Positions 1 through 9,363 of a DNA stretch of 64,000 nt are shown here, in pieces. This stretch comes from Ophiostoma sp. CBS 140.51 (Eukaryota; Ascomycota; Sordariomycetes; Ophiostomatales; Ophiostomataceae). Location: contig JANSLP010000096.1 in assembly GCA_029298735.1 (NCBI GenBank), positions 35,989 through 99,988 on the forward strand, read 5' to 3'. The position numbers and the translations under genes are program-made. Within the stretch, counting starts at the first letter, position 1; each line of letters opens with the position of its first letter. Below the pieces are notes generated by a model. It searched no databases and had not been told where the DNA came from. It saw only the letters and a list, made by a program, of their open reading frames with translations.

Positions 1-17
1 TCAGTCTGATGTAGTCT

Positions 18-50
18 GAGGCCGACTGGGCCCCAATCTCAGTCGGCCTC
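18..50. repeat. Perfect 11-bp inverted repeat (hairpin)
   Basis: The arms GAGGCCGACTG (18-28) and CAGTCGGCCTC (40-50) are exact reverse complements with an 11-nt spacer. The octamer TCTGAGGC also occurs at 15-22 and 62-69. It lies about 315 bp upstream of the GH1 start and could be an operator or a decayed repeat end; the sequence does not decide. Confidence 0.6.
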
Positions 51-364
51 ATGATGACATAATCTGAGGCTGGCTGATCTCTTTCTGGTGGCTTCTCTGT
101 CAAGTCCGAAAACGGCCTTCTTGTTTCCCTTGCAAAATATTACCTCGTGTCTCCTCCATGTCAATCAAGCTGTGCCGGGTTGGATTGTCCCGAGTGGTGG
201 GGTTCTCCAGGAGCACCCTGGCTTGGCGTGTACAGGAATCGTGTACAGCGACCGGGCGTTGGTGGATGTAATTCAATCTGTTGGAATATTTTATATTTCC
301 TTCCCTCCTCCTTCTGTGCTTCCATGGGCTCGTCAGAAAATTCCAGTCTTTTTACAAGATCGCA

Positions 365-1967
365 ATGGCTCATGAAGCGTCTATGTTCTCGGCGAACGAT
401 GTCGTGACCACCCTCAGCAATGGCACGGGTCACGACGAGCCTGTTGAAGAACGCGAATTGCCCCCCGGTTTCTCCTGGGGCGTGGCCACGGCGGCCTACC
501 AGATCGAGGGTGCTGTTGCCCAGGACGGCAAGGGCAAGTCAATCTGGGACACGTTCACGCACCTTGAGCCCTCTCGCACGAACGGCGAGAACGCAGACAC
601 CGCATGCGACCATTACAACCGCATGCCGGAGGATGTGGCGCTCATGGCCTCCTTGGGCGTGGAGGTCTACCGCTTCTCAATCTCTTGGCCGCGCATCATC
701 CCCCTCGGCGGGCGTAATGATCCGGTCAACGAGAAAGGAATCGCCTTTTACAGCAGCCTGATCGACCACCTGCTCGCCTGTAACATCACGCCCGTCGTTA
801 CCCTGTACCACTGGGATGCCCCCCAGGCAATTTACGACCGCTACAAGGCTTTCCTCAACACCGCGGAGTACCGAGCGGACTTTCTCCGCTACGCCCGCGT
901 TTGTTTCACCCACTTTGGTGACCGCGTCAAGACGTGGATCACCTACAATGAGCCGTACATTGTCTCCATCTTCGCGCACCTCAACGGCACGCTCGCCCCA
1001 GGGCACTGCCGCGCGACAAACCATGCCACGGGCACCGAGCCCTGGCGTGTTGGCCACACCATCATCCTCTCGCATGCCGACGTCGCGAGCCTATACGGGG
1101 CCGAGTTTCACCCTGCGCAACAAGGATCCGTCTCCGTCGTCCTAAACGGCCACTTCTACGAGCCTTTTGATGCAGCTTGCGCCGCCGACCGTACCGCCGC
1201 TGAGAACAGGATGCTTTTCTACATCGGCTGGTTTGGCGATCCGCTGTTCCTCGGTGAGGACTACCCGGCCCAGATGAGGGCCTATCTCAAGGACCGGCTG
1301 CCAGTGTTTACCGAAGAAGACCGCGACCTCCTCCGCCGAACAGCCCAGCTGAACAAATTTTACGGAATGAACCATTACTCAACCAAGTACGCGCGCGCGT
1401 TACCAACCCCGCCCGAGGACGATGACTGGACGGGCAACGTGGAGGAGACCAGCGTGAATAGCGAGGGCCAGGAGATTGGCCCGAGATCCGGGCTGGCGTG
1501 GTTGCGGGTGGCGCCGCAGGGGTTCAGAAAGTTACTGGGGTGGGTGTGGAAGCGGTACAGGCGCCCGATCATTGTTACGGAGAATGGATGCCCCTGTCCC
1601 GGAGAAGGGGACGTGGGCGTTGCCGTTGACGATCGGTTCCGTCAAAAGTACTTTGGGCTGTACCTTGATGCGATTTCGAGGGCGATATACGAGGACGGCG
1701 TCAGAGTCGATGGTTACTACGCATGGAGCTTCATGGATAATTTTGGTCTGTTCTCCCCAAAGCCTCCCGTTTCCCGTCTGTCTTTATTTTGATTTGGTGC
1801 ATTATGAGAAGCTAACCTTTGTCGATGCTGCAGAGTGGTCTGCTGGCTACGGGCCTCGGTTCGGGGTTGTGCATGTCGACTACACGACTTTGAAGCGAAC
1901 ACCCAAAAACTCGGCGTATTACTTGCGAGACACCTTTGCAAGACGCAGGAAGACGGCTTTGGCATAG
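365..1967 (+). CDS. GH1 beta-glucosidase, intracellular type
   Basis: Two exons, 365-1745 and 1834-1967, give 504 residues, a usual GH1 length. The enzyme would release glucose from the non-reducing end of beta-glucosides. The acid/base motif TYNEP has its Glu at residue 196 and the nucleophile motif VTENG has its Glu at residue 406. The intron (donor GTCTGT, branch CTAAC at 1812, acceptor CAG) is placed because splicing restores the conserved NFEWSAGYGPRFG block; without it the frame stops at 1792. The ATG at 365 is used because it begins just before the conserved PPGFSWGVATAAYQIEGA start of the barrel; a second in-frame ATG lies at 386. There is no signal peptide, so a cytosolic enzyme acting on imported cellobiose or other oligosaccharides is likely. 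Frame and motifs are seen; substrate is inferred. Confidence 0.93.
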
Positions 1968-1970
1968 GAT

Positions 1971-2476
1971 CTAGAATTTAGAAGTTATTGCAATCTCGTC
2001 ATAGTAACATGCCGACTCTTTTGATTTTGGATCCAGAGCGCGGTGGTGGCACGTACAACCCAGATCGTCGCTCCCACCCCTCCTCCCACCAGAGAGACGT
2101 AGGAAGATAGCTTTAGCACAGACTTTTGGATAAAATCTTACCGGACTATCTCTACCCCCTAAACCTTTCGGCCAATAGCCGCACATGCCATTGCTAACGG
2201 TAAAATAGCCGCTGGCTGTGTTGCCCGTACAGACGAGGCCAGCGCGCTGGCTCGACTGGACCGAACACGTCGTGCCGTAATACGTTAAGCACGAGCCTTT
2301 GTAATCAGACCACGTGCTGGCTTGGCAGACAGGATTGGCGATGCACATGGCGCAGCAGTCGTACGCCGTCGCAATGGACTCCATTAGATACTGCTCGGAT
2401 TCTTCGTAGTTGGTGATGGCGGTAAAGTACAAGGAGCCATCGTTGTCGACGAGGTTGAAGGTTTCACAGGCAGCAT
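1971..2476 (-). pseudogene. Partial Cys-rich PAN/Apple-like protein, 5' end missing
   Basis: An open frame on the minus strand carries a cysteine pattern (CETFNLVD, then DCCAMC, a further Cys after five residues, later SCLTYYGTTC and LVCTG) typical of fungal PAN/Apple-like or related extracellular Cys-rich domains. No ATG opens the frame: the nearest codon used as a start would be TTG at 2432, yet clear homology-like sequence continues upstream to about 2476, where an in-frame stop lies a little further on in AT-rich DNA. A possible donor (GTAAGA) sits near 2141. It could be the last exon of a larger gene whose 5' part was lost, or an unrecognised multi-exon gene. Function cannot be named beyond an extracellular binding module. 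Confidence 0.4.
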
Positions 2477-2479
2477 AGA

Positions 2480-3180
2480 TCGTTATTGTGGTTGGTTTAC
2501 CGGTAAGTGTTTATTTTCGTCTGTTAGAAATAGAAGATTTGTTGTAAATATTAAGGGCGAGTAATGAGCATTATTGTCTTTAAAATTAATCATAAAATAA
2601 ATGAAAATAAATAAAAACACAAAAAAAAACTATATAATATTATAGCGCAGTGGGCTTTGAAGGATATACAAACAGAGCATCTAAATATTATCTTTCCCTT
2701 TCTGTAAGAAGCGCATAAGTGGGATTTTTACCGGTCCAGCATTCTCGCGCCCTCTGTTTCACCACTTTCAATAAGAGCTCCTATCGGTAATACGTTTTCA
2801 TCAAGCTGGATTTCTTCTTTTATCTTTCACGCGTCTGAAGGACACATTATTTCCGCAAATAAGACGATTATACCTCATAGGATTTAGTCCTAATCCCTCT
2901 TATCTTCTGCTAAATTTAGTTCTACTTTTATGACTTCAACCCCATTTCTGCTCTTATCAGATATCAATCAGAAATCCCCCACTTTCAATTTGGCCATATA
3001 GGATATACGAAAGTAGAGTGTAAATGTTATAAAGCTGCTTCTTACGCCAAAGCCGTGTCTAGTACCCCGTGCAAAAGTAATATTTATCCAAGCCAACATA
3101 AGCGATCACAGAAACAGTAGGTCGTTTTGCTGCAAGGTAAACCTCGGAGATGCAATTCAGGCACCCCGACTAACTAGTCC
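2480..3180. other. AT-rich gene-free stretch
   Basis: No open frame with a credible start or domain was seen. Composition drops to strongly AT-rich, with A/T runs around 2575-2640, unlike the neighbouring coding DNA. This fits an old repeat decayed by C-to-T change (RIP-like), but no repeat family could be recognised. Confidence 0.4.
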
Positions 3181-3188
3181 AACCTCTA

Positions 3189-3608
3189 GTGCCTGCATCC
3201 GATGTGGAAGAAATCACCGCTGTACTTTATGCTTACGGCACAGCTCTCGGAAACAGAAACATAGAAGATGCCGTTGCACTCTACACCGCGGACGGCGTCA
3301 TCATGGCTCCTCATTTCAGCGCCAGTGTCGGAGTGGAAGCTCTACGGCAGTCTTACACGCGCATCTTTTCCTCCATTCAGCTCGGAATCACCTTTGATAT
3401 TGACGAGGTGGTCATCATGTCGCCGACGTGGGCCTTTGCCCGGACAACGGCTGAGGGAACCAAGACCATGTTGGCCACGCAAGAATCAGAGCCCCATCAC
3501 AACCAAGAGCTTTTCATCATGAAGAAAGAAGAGGCAAGATGGAAGATTGCGAGATACGCTTTCTCGAGCATGAAGCCGTTGGTGCAGAACGGCATTCGGA
3601 GGAGTTGA
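3189..3608 (+). CDS. SnoaL-like / DUF4440 (NTF2-fold) protein, first exon uncertain
   Basis: The frame encodes about 139 residues of an NTF2-like fold: an N-terminal helix (EITAVLYAYGTALGNRN), the DAVALYTADGVIMAP strand-turn typical of SgcJ/SnoaL-like proteins, and a C-terminal RWKIARYAFSSMKP strand. No ATG opens it; 3189 is GTG. CTAAC at 3171-3175 followed by CTCTAG at 3184-3189 looks like a branch site and acceptor, so an upstream first exon is expected, but none with an ATG could be found in the AT-rich DNA before it. The only internal in-frame ATG (3303) would cut the fold. Either a short 5' exon was missed or the gene has lost its start. Ligand and role are unknown. Confidence 0.55.
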   Translation: MPASDVEEITAVLYAYGTALGNRNIEDAVALYTADGVIMAPHFSASVGVEALRQSYTRIFSSIQLGITFDIDEVVIMSPTWAFARTTAEGTKTMLATQESEPHHNQELFIMKKEEARWKIARYAFSSMKPLVQNGIRRS

Positions 3609-5023
3609 CGAAAAAGGTGCGGCGTGCCATGAGGCGTTTTTAGACGGATAATATACTCCTGTAGACTTGCAACTCAAATATACAAAAAACGACAGTATTA
3701 TTAGTGTTATTATTAATGTCACCCTTTCTCAGCCACTCCTGGCTATTGGCGACAGCTTGAAGATATCACATACGGAATGTTTGAAGACAACGGTTATTCA
3801 AGAGTACATACAAAAAAAGTATGAAGTCTTTGATAACAGTGAATATTTTAATGAACACAATGACGTGCTATCTACTTTTAAGATTTGATCTGCTTCACCA
3901 GCCCTGGAGGCTCAATTTCCGCCTTTCCCACCAGGGCAACCTTTCGGTATGGGGTGATAGTGACAGGCCCCAAGAGTCCATAGTCGGCATCGCCTGGCCA
4001 GCATCACCTCGGACGGTATCTTGGTATGTTTTCATCTGCCGATGGTCCTATGTTTGCCCGTGTACTGTAGGTACATCCACCTTTCAATCGCCCAAGCGGG
4101 TATATTCAGAAAATTCTGTCTCGACATCTCTGATAACTCCACGAAAAGCGCGCACTCCGCGTACTTTATATCGGCTCGCAGATTTTTCTAGTCTGTAATT
4201 TTGGTTTTCATCATGCCTTTGTCTCTTCTTCCGTGCCGACGCTTAGCTATCCGCACAATTTTGCCGCTGCTGTATGTAGACTTTGGATCTCTTAATCTAT
4301 ATATACGAACCGGTGATAAGAGCTCTCAAGACTCGCATCTAAAACCCGCGGTTGTGTTGGATTTGAATATGAAAACCGACAATGCTACGTTGTCTACCCC
4401 CGGCAGTGAAACGGTCTTACACCGGTAAGGCAATAACCTTAACAGCCCATATCGTTCTTTTTTACATACCCGCACAAATAATTAGCAAACAAATTGACAA
4501 TCAATGCGGCCAGGGCCAAATGAAGGGCACTGGACTACTGAGTAGGTCGAAAACAAACTCACCGGGATGTAGTCGGGATCAAGTGTATGTCACCAATTAT
4601 AGTAATTCGCTTCTCCGATGACAGTGGGTCGCAGGTGCGGGCCTTGTTGCTGTGTCCCTGGGTAAAATGGGATGCCGCTTTCGTGGCACAGAGACAATTT
4701 AGTCCGGGTCTGTTGGTCAAGGTAAGGAGCGCCTTGAGAAATGAGCATATGTAACCTTAAGCTTCTTAGTTATCTTTTAGTTTTAATGCTTTTAGAATAT
4801 AGGTTCACGTACGTGTCCAGTTGTCTTTTTTCGGAGAGCAAACGAAACCGATCACCGTTTGGTAGTTCTTTATCTTGCTTGCCGGTTGTACTTTGTCTTC
4901 TACTATTTTAAAGGGTGACTAGCAGTTCTTTTCGAAATTCATTATATTTTCAAATACCATTACAATAAAAGAGTCCTTTTCATATTTTTTTTGTTTCCAT
5001 CTCTCTCTTCACTCTGTACGGTC
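3609..5023. other. AT-rich, gene-poor stretch with decayed coding traces
   Basis: About 1.4 kb with no intact gene. It contains a short protein-like minus-strand frame (3878-4003, listed separately) and AT-rich DNA. The last 100 bp before 5024 are pyrimidine-rich, as expected of a fungal 5' leader for the secreted protein that follows. Confidence 0.4.
3878..4003 (-). pseudogene. C-terminal exon remnant of an unidentified protein
   Basis: A 41-codon minus-strand frame reads like real protein (GDADYGLLGPVTITPYRKV, then LVGKAEIEPPGLVKQ) and ends in a stop at 3880. A CCAG acceptor-like sequence precedes the GDADYG block, but no further exon was recognised upstream. It looks like the last exon of a lost gene. 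The family is not known to me. Confidence 0.25.
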
Positions 5024-5941
5024 ATGGCCTTCGTCAGGTTTCACGGCCTTGTTGCCATTGCTTTGTTCTTCTTCGCGCAGCTCGCAACAGCCGGGCTAGA
5101 GGCAAGAGGCTTTGAGTTTCTCAGTTTTTACAACGCCTACCGCGCCGAGGTGGATGTATTGACCGCTGGGGGGATGGGTGAAGAAATCTGGACACTTTTG
5201 AAAATGTGCTTTCGGCTGGCTTCCGACTTCAAAGATGGGAAACTCGACACGTCGAAAAAGGGCTGCAATATAATTGGCTTCATGCGGCATGCCCTCGAGT
5301 CCAGCCCCAATCGCGATACACCCAAAAATACGATCAACGATCTCTGGGCGCCTACCAACGAGGAGGTTCGCAACTATCATAAGTGGCCACCTTTGATCGA
5401 CGGGGGCCACAATCGCGCCCTTATTTCCTTCGATGATTATTTCGGTATCAAAGGAGGGGACAAAAGCTGGTCTAATGCGTACTCAAAAATCGGCAGACGT
5501 CTCGACGAACTACATAACATGAACCCGGATGTAGTCATGGAACACCTCGGCCGCTTCCAGGAAAATCTCAAGTATGCACGCTACGCCCGCGAACGGGAAG
5601 CGGCCGCTTTTCAAATCGACCGCTTAAAAGACAAACTGAAATTTATAGACAAGACTGCCACCGGTATGGCTCGAACTAAACCCGGAGAAATGAAGCTTGG
5701 GTGGACGACGGGATACGACAAAATCGACAAAAATGCAACTAAGAAGGGTTTCACGTTGGGTATGGAGAAGATGAAAAAGGCACGTGACTTAATGGACGTC
5801 TTTGCAAACAACTACCGCATAAGTATATATGACTCAGCAGACAAGGTTCATGCTGATATTATCGATGTTCAAAAATCGCTGCGAGCTGCTATTTCGAGGG
5901 AACTGAAGGGCAGGCCTTCTGTAGCCTGTGAATTCCCTTGA
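5024..5941 (+). CDS. Secreted protein of unknown function (effector-like candidate)
   Basis: A single-exon frame of 305 residues. The ATG at 5024 starts a clear signal peptide (basic residue, then GLVAIALFFFAQLATAG) with a probable cleavage near residue 24. The mature part is Lys/Arg-rich and helical, with the segment KYARYAREREAAAFQIDRLK and several KxxKK stretches, and has only about four cysteines. No domain is recognised. Genes on both sides are decayed or fast-evolving types (SnoaL-like, F-box, ankyrin), a setting common for lineage-specific secreted proteins. A role in host interaction is only an inference; an ordinary secreted orphan protein is equally possible. Confidence 0.7.
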   Translation: MAFVRFHGLVAIALFFFAQLATAGLEARGFEFLSFYNAYRAEVDVLTAGGMGEEIWTLLKMCFRLASDFKDGKLDTSKKGCNIIGFMRHALESSPNRDTPKNTINDLWAPTNEEVRNYHKWPPLIDGGHNRALISFDDYFGIKGGDKSWSNAYSKIGRRLDELHNMNPDVVMEHLGRFQENLKYARYAREREAAAFQIDRLKDKLKFIDKTATGMARTKPGEMKLGWTTGYDKIDKNATKKGFTLGMEKMKKARDLMDVFANNYRISIYDSADKVHADIIDVQKSLRAAISRELKGRPSVACEFP

Positions 5942-6122
5942 TTTTCTATTCAGCCCGTATTTTAAATGACGTTGTGGAGGGGCCATATACAAATTTCAGT
6001 GCTAGTTTGATTTGGGGCGAGGACCTGCCTTAAAATAGCATTTTACTTTACGGTTATATTAATGTAACTTGTTAATCCTTGATAAGGATTTTTTACATAT
6101 ATTTATAAATTTGACACTCTTA

Positions 6123-7817
6123 TCAGTCGAGTCCAGATAGCGAATCAAGGCCGAAGAGAAATGCAGGCTCACGTTTTCCGTACGGATACCCCGGACGGTC
6201 GCCCAACATACCATAACAGCCATTTCCCCTGCGCATCAACTCCAGTGAAAACTTGATGCCGACCATATGTAACATTATTTTCAAATCATCAACCTCCTCC
6301 TCAGGGGGCTGTACCAAGCAGTCCGCACGGATGATGCGCAACAAGGGTGCCTTGACAGCGACATCACGGACCAAAGCCTCCATGTCGTGGTACAGGTCGA
6401 TCCAGTTCATGACAGAGCCTAGGTGTAGAATTTGAAGGCTGGCCGGTAGAGCATCGATAATAAGTCTTGCCGTTCTTGGCGGTACCCCAGCATACACCCA
6501 AGGCGTACTTCTGGTGCAGGCCCGTACATGTTTGGTACGTAGGGCGGTTGGATTGTAGCATACGCCACCTTGGACGCCTCCGTTGAATAGGACGTGGTCA
6601 ATTTCAAGAATGGCCAGTTGTTGGAACCCCTGGAATGACATGTAGGGGCCATCATTCCACGCCCGCTTGGGAGGTGACCACAGTCGATTGGCATCCTCGA
6701 TGCTGACACCATTCACCCACTCTTGCTTGTAGTACCTACTCTTCATGTACGAGTAGCAAAGCCGACGTAGTGTTGGGTAAAGGACTACAGCATCTTTTTC
6801 GCGGAGAAGTGTGTGTTCTGGATGTTCTTCCACTATGTCGTCTTCCTCAAACATATCGTCTAAGGTTGACGTACTGACATAGTAGGAAAGATCTTCTAAA
6901 ACTGGGCAGCAGGCAAGCACGCTTGCAAGAATTCCCGGGTCCCCGCCGCGAATGTCCATGGACCGCAGATGGGATAATGGAGGATCAACGAACGGTGGCA
7001 GCTCCGTTGGCCGAAACTCTTGGTTGTTCCAATCGTCTGTCCCCGATGCCACTAGGATTTGTAAGTTGGGCATCCGTTTAAGCAATGGCCACAACGCGAG
7101 GAGGTGGATTTCTCCTTCCTCGCGTGGGTCTGGCTTATTTGGGATGGAAACAAATGCCGCGTACCTCACCCGAGTGAGATCAGGCAAAGTCTTGGAATTG
7201 CCACAAGCAAGGTCGTGTCCGTTCCTCCCGACGAGGACTTGCTCAATGTTGGGTGTCAGCCCGAGCACCACGTCGAACAGCCAACGCTCCATGCCCTCTG
7301 GCCCAAGCTCGTTGTCGTATTCGTGATTGCATCTCTCGATGACAAGTTCCTGCAAAATCATTGCGCGAATCCGTGCCATCGTCCGTGGGTCATTATCGAC
7401 AGCCGCACGCACGGGTCGAGAGCGATACAGCGCCAGGGCCCGGAAATTTTGTGCGAGGTCGGGGCGGTCAAGCAGTGTACGGATGAGCGGAAGAAGCATG
7501 TCGTCCTCGGCACGGCCCGGCTCGTATCCAATGTCGTCCCACACGCCGGTGTCCTGTATGCGTGGTTGGTTGCCGGTATGGTAAAAGTGGAACAAGATGG
7601 GCTGTGCGATGGCCGCGAGCGTCTTGCAGGTCTGGCTCACGTTGGCGAGTGCTGCGCGACCTTCACGGCCAACTTCAAACATGTCGCAGTCGAGGCTGAC
7701 GAGAGCGTCCCCTCCGAGAAAGTGTCGGTTACCATATTGGCAGTGGATGCAGAGCTCGCCGAAGATCTGGTCCAGAATCTCCGTAGGAAGGTCTAAGAGA
7801 CAGCATGGTTGAGGCAT
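6123..7817 (-). CDS. F-box domain protein
   Basis: A single exon of 564 residues. The N terminus CCLLDLPTEILDQIFGELC is an F-box, which binds Skp1 in SCF ubiquitin ligases; the remainder contains irregular leucine-rich stretches (LSHLRSMDIRGG, LPASLQILHLGSVMNWIDLYH) of the kind found in fungal F-box/LRR-like proteins. The frame is open to an ATG at 7940, but a TATA box in gene orientation at 7906-7913 lies inside that extension, so the ATG at 7817, immediately before the F-box, is preferred. The target protein is unknown. Confidence 0.85.
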   Translation of the reverse strand: MPQPCCLLDLPTEILDQIFGELCIHCQYGNRHFLGGDALVSLDCDMFEVGREGRAALANVSQTCKTLAAIAQPILFHFYHTGNQPRIQDTGVWDDIGYEPGRAEDDMLLPLIRTLLDRPDLAQNFRALALYRSRPVRAAVDNDPRTMARIRAMILQELVIERCNHEYDNELGPEGMERWLFDVVLGLTPNIEQVLVGRNGHDLACGNSKTLPDLTRVRYAAFVSIPNKPDPREEGEIHLLALWPLLKRMPNLQILVASGTDDWNNQEFRPTELPPFVDPPLSHLRSMDIRGGDPGILASVLACCPVLEDLSYYVSTSTLDDMFEEDDIVEEHPEHTLLREKDAVVLYPTLRRLCYSYMKSRYYKQEWVNGVSIEDANRLWSPPKRAWNDGPYMSFQGFQQLAILEIDHVLFNGGVQGGVCYNPTALRTKHVRACTRSTPWVYAGVPPRTARLIIDALPASLQILHLGSVMNWIDLYHDMEALVRDVAVKAPLLRIIRADCLVQPPEEEVDDLKIMLHMVGIKFSLELMRRGNGCYGMLGDRPGYPYGKREPAFLFGLDSLSGLD

Positions 7818-7905
7818 TGTATAGCATGTTGACGAAAGTTCTGCTGTGGAAAGAGGAATAGAAAAAGAAAAAAAAAACCCATTGCCCGGCCGCGCAGTAT
7901 CAATA

Positions 7906-7913
7906 CTTTTATA
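7906..7913 (-). promoter_or_regulatory. TATA box of the F-box gene
   Basis: TATAAAAG on the minus strand about 90 bp upstream of the chosen start at 7817. It decides against the longer N terminus starting at 7940. Confidence 0.5.
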
Positions 7914-8313
7914 CTTTAAACCCCGTTTCAAAATAGCCACCTCGCGGGTAAAAAGGCCACGCGGCCAACGCCGTGCGTCAGCGAATTAGCAGAAATGTTT
8001 CACGAAGAAGAATAGGCTGTAAAGTCATTCTATGAGTCACTGTTTTGCTTGACTTCAGTAAACTTATGCCTTACCTACCGCGGCGCCGTCTTTTTATCCA
8101 GGCCAGACTACCAAGCTAAAGCCCAAGCTATCCGGGATATAATCCTACGCACGCACCCGATAAACTCTCGTAACCGGCGCCCGCACCACCTTTACGGCCG
8201 GCCCCCGAAGAAACAGACTGGGCCACCGTTATTAACCGGTGGAAGGCCGATTGGCAGCAGACCGTAAACGTTAATACCGGCCACTCCGCTAGACCCCTCG
8301 CGGCACGAACACC
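7914..8313. other. Intergenic stretch with decayed coding traces
   Basis: Contains short protein-like pieces such as DWATVINRWKADWQQTVN (near 8217-8270), interrupted by stops. They probably belong to the decayed ankyrin-type gene that follows. No intact gene. Confidence 0.35.
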
Positions 8314-9116
8314 GTGCTAAACAACATAAACCGTACGGCGCCGCCACAACCATCTCACCAAGGCCAAAAACAGCCTCCTTACGCAAGTCCGCACGACCAA
8401 ATCGGCCTGCGCGCATACCTATTTAAACAATACGCCGTAGACTCCCCCACGTGCATTTACGGTACCGAGGACAAGACCCCGGCCCCCCACCCCTACGTCT
8501 CCCCCCTAACCGGCAAACGCTACCACTACACGCCGCTCCACCTGGGGGCACGCTTCGACCGCCTACCTATGTTGCGCGTGCTGCTCAACCGCGGCGCCAA
8601 CCCGAGCATCCCCGTGCCCCACACCGGACGCAGCGTCTTCTTTTCCGTTTTTGCCTCGCTGCTCCGACTATGCTCTCATACCGGCAGGTTAGTTGAAACC
8701 AACTACGGCGGCGCCTTCAACGGCCCGCTTTATCGGGATCGTGTCCGCGACATAGACGCCAGCATCGGTACTGCCGGTATGACGACTATTTTGCGCGACT
8801 TGTTACGGCCGGGGCCCAAGCCTAGAATGGAAGATGAAAAAGATAAAGCAAAAGCAAAGATGGGGCCAGGTCAAAGGTTGTGACAAAGGAGATTACAAAT
8901 AACGTTGCACGGCGCTTAGCACTCGTCAACGAGGCGGATGCGGACGGCAACACGGCCCTGCACTGGGCCATGGTATTCGGCCTGCCGTATGCGGGGGCGG
9001 CACTGCTCGCGCTCGGCGCACGTCCGGGTGCGCGCAACAACGCCGGCGAGATCCCGACCGATGGAACACTGCCGACAACGACACGGCGAGTTAAGGGATA
9101 TCGCGAATTTGAGTAA
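8314..9116 (+). pseudogene. Ankyrin-repeat protein remnant with a frameshift
   Basis: Two overlapping frames read as one broken ankyrin gene. The first (from 8314, GTG, no ATG) includes YHYTPLHLGARFDRLPMLRV and LLNRGANPSIP, a canonical ankyrin repeat, and stops at 8883. The second (from 8880) includes DADGNTALHWAMVFGLPY, AALLALGARPGARNNAGEIP, another canonical repeat, and stops at 9116. The two are in different frames near an A-rich tract (about 8825-8865). No splice pair that joins them was found. With no ATG upstream, this is best read as a pseudogene; an unseen intron is the alternative. Confidence 0.6.
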
Positions 9117-9363
9117 ACTGAGTTGTCTGAGTGATAAACAAAATTGTCGTAGCGGCTATAAGTCGATACACAACGTGGGTGCTTTTATTATATATTGTCA
9201 TACGTGCTCAAGTATATAGCCTCTTTCCCCCTACGAGACAAGAAATAAAGATATATTTTCTTTTGTTAAAAAGGCGTAAATTTTATAAAACGATCACTGA
9301 GGGCCCAGTAATATTATTTAACTTTGACTACTTATTTTATTTCTATAGGCGTATTCATATCGT

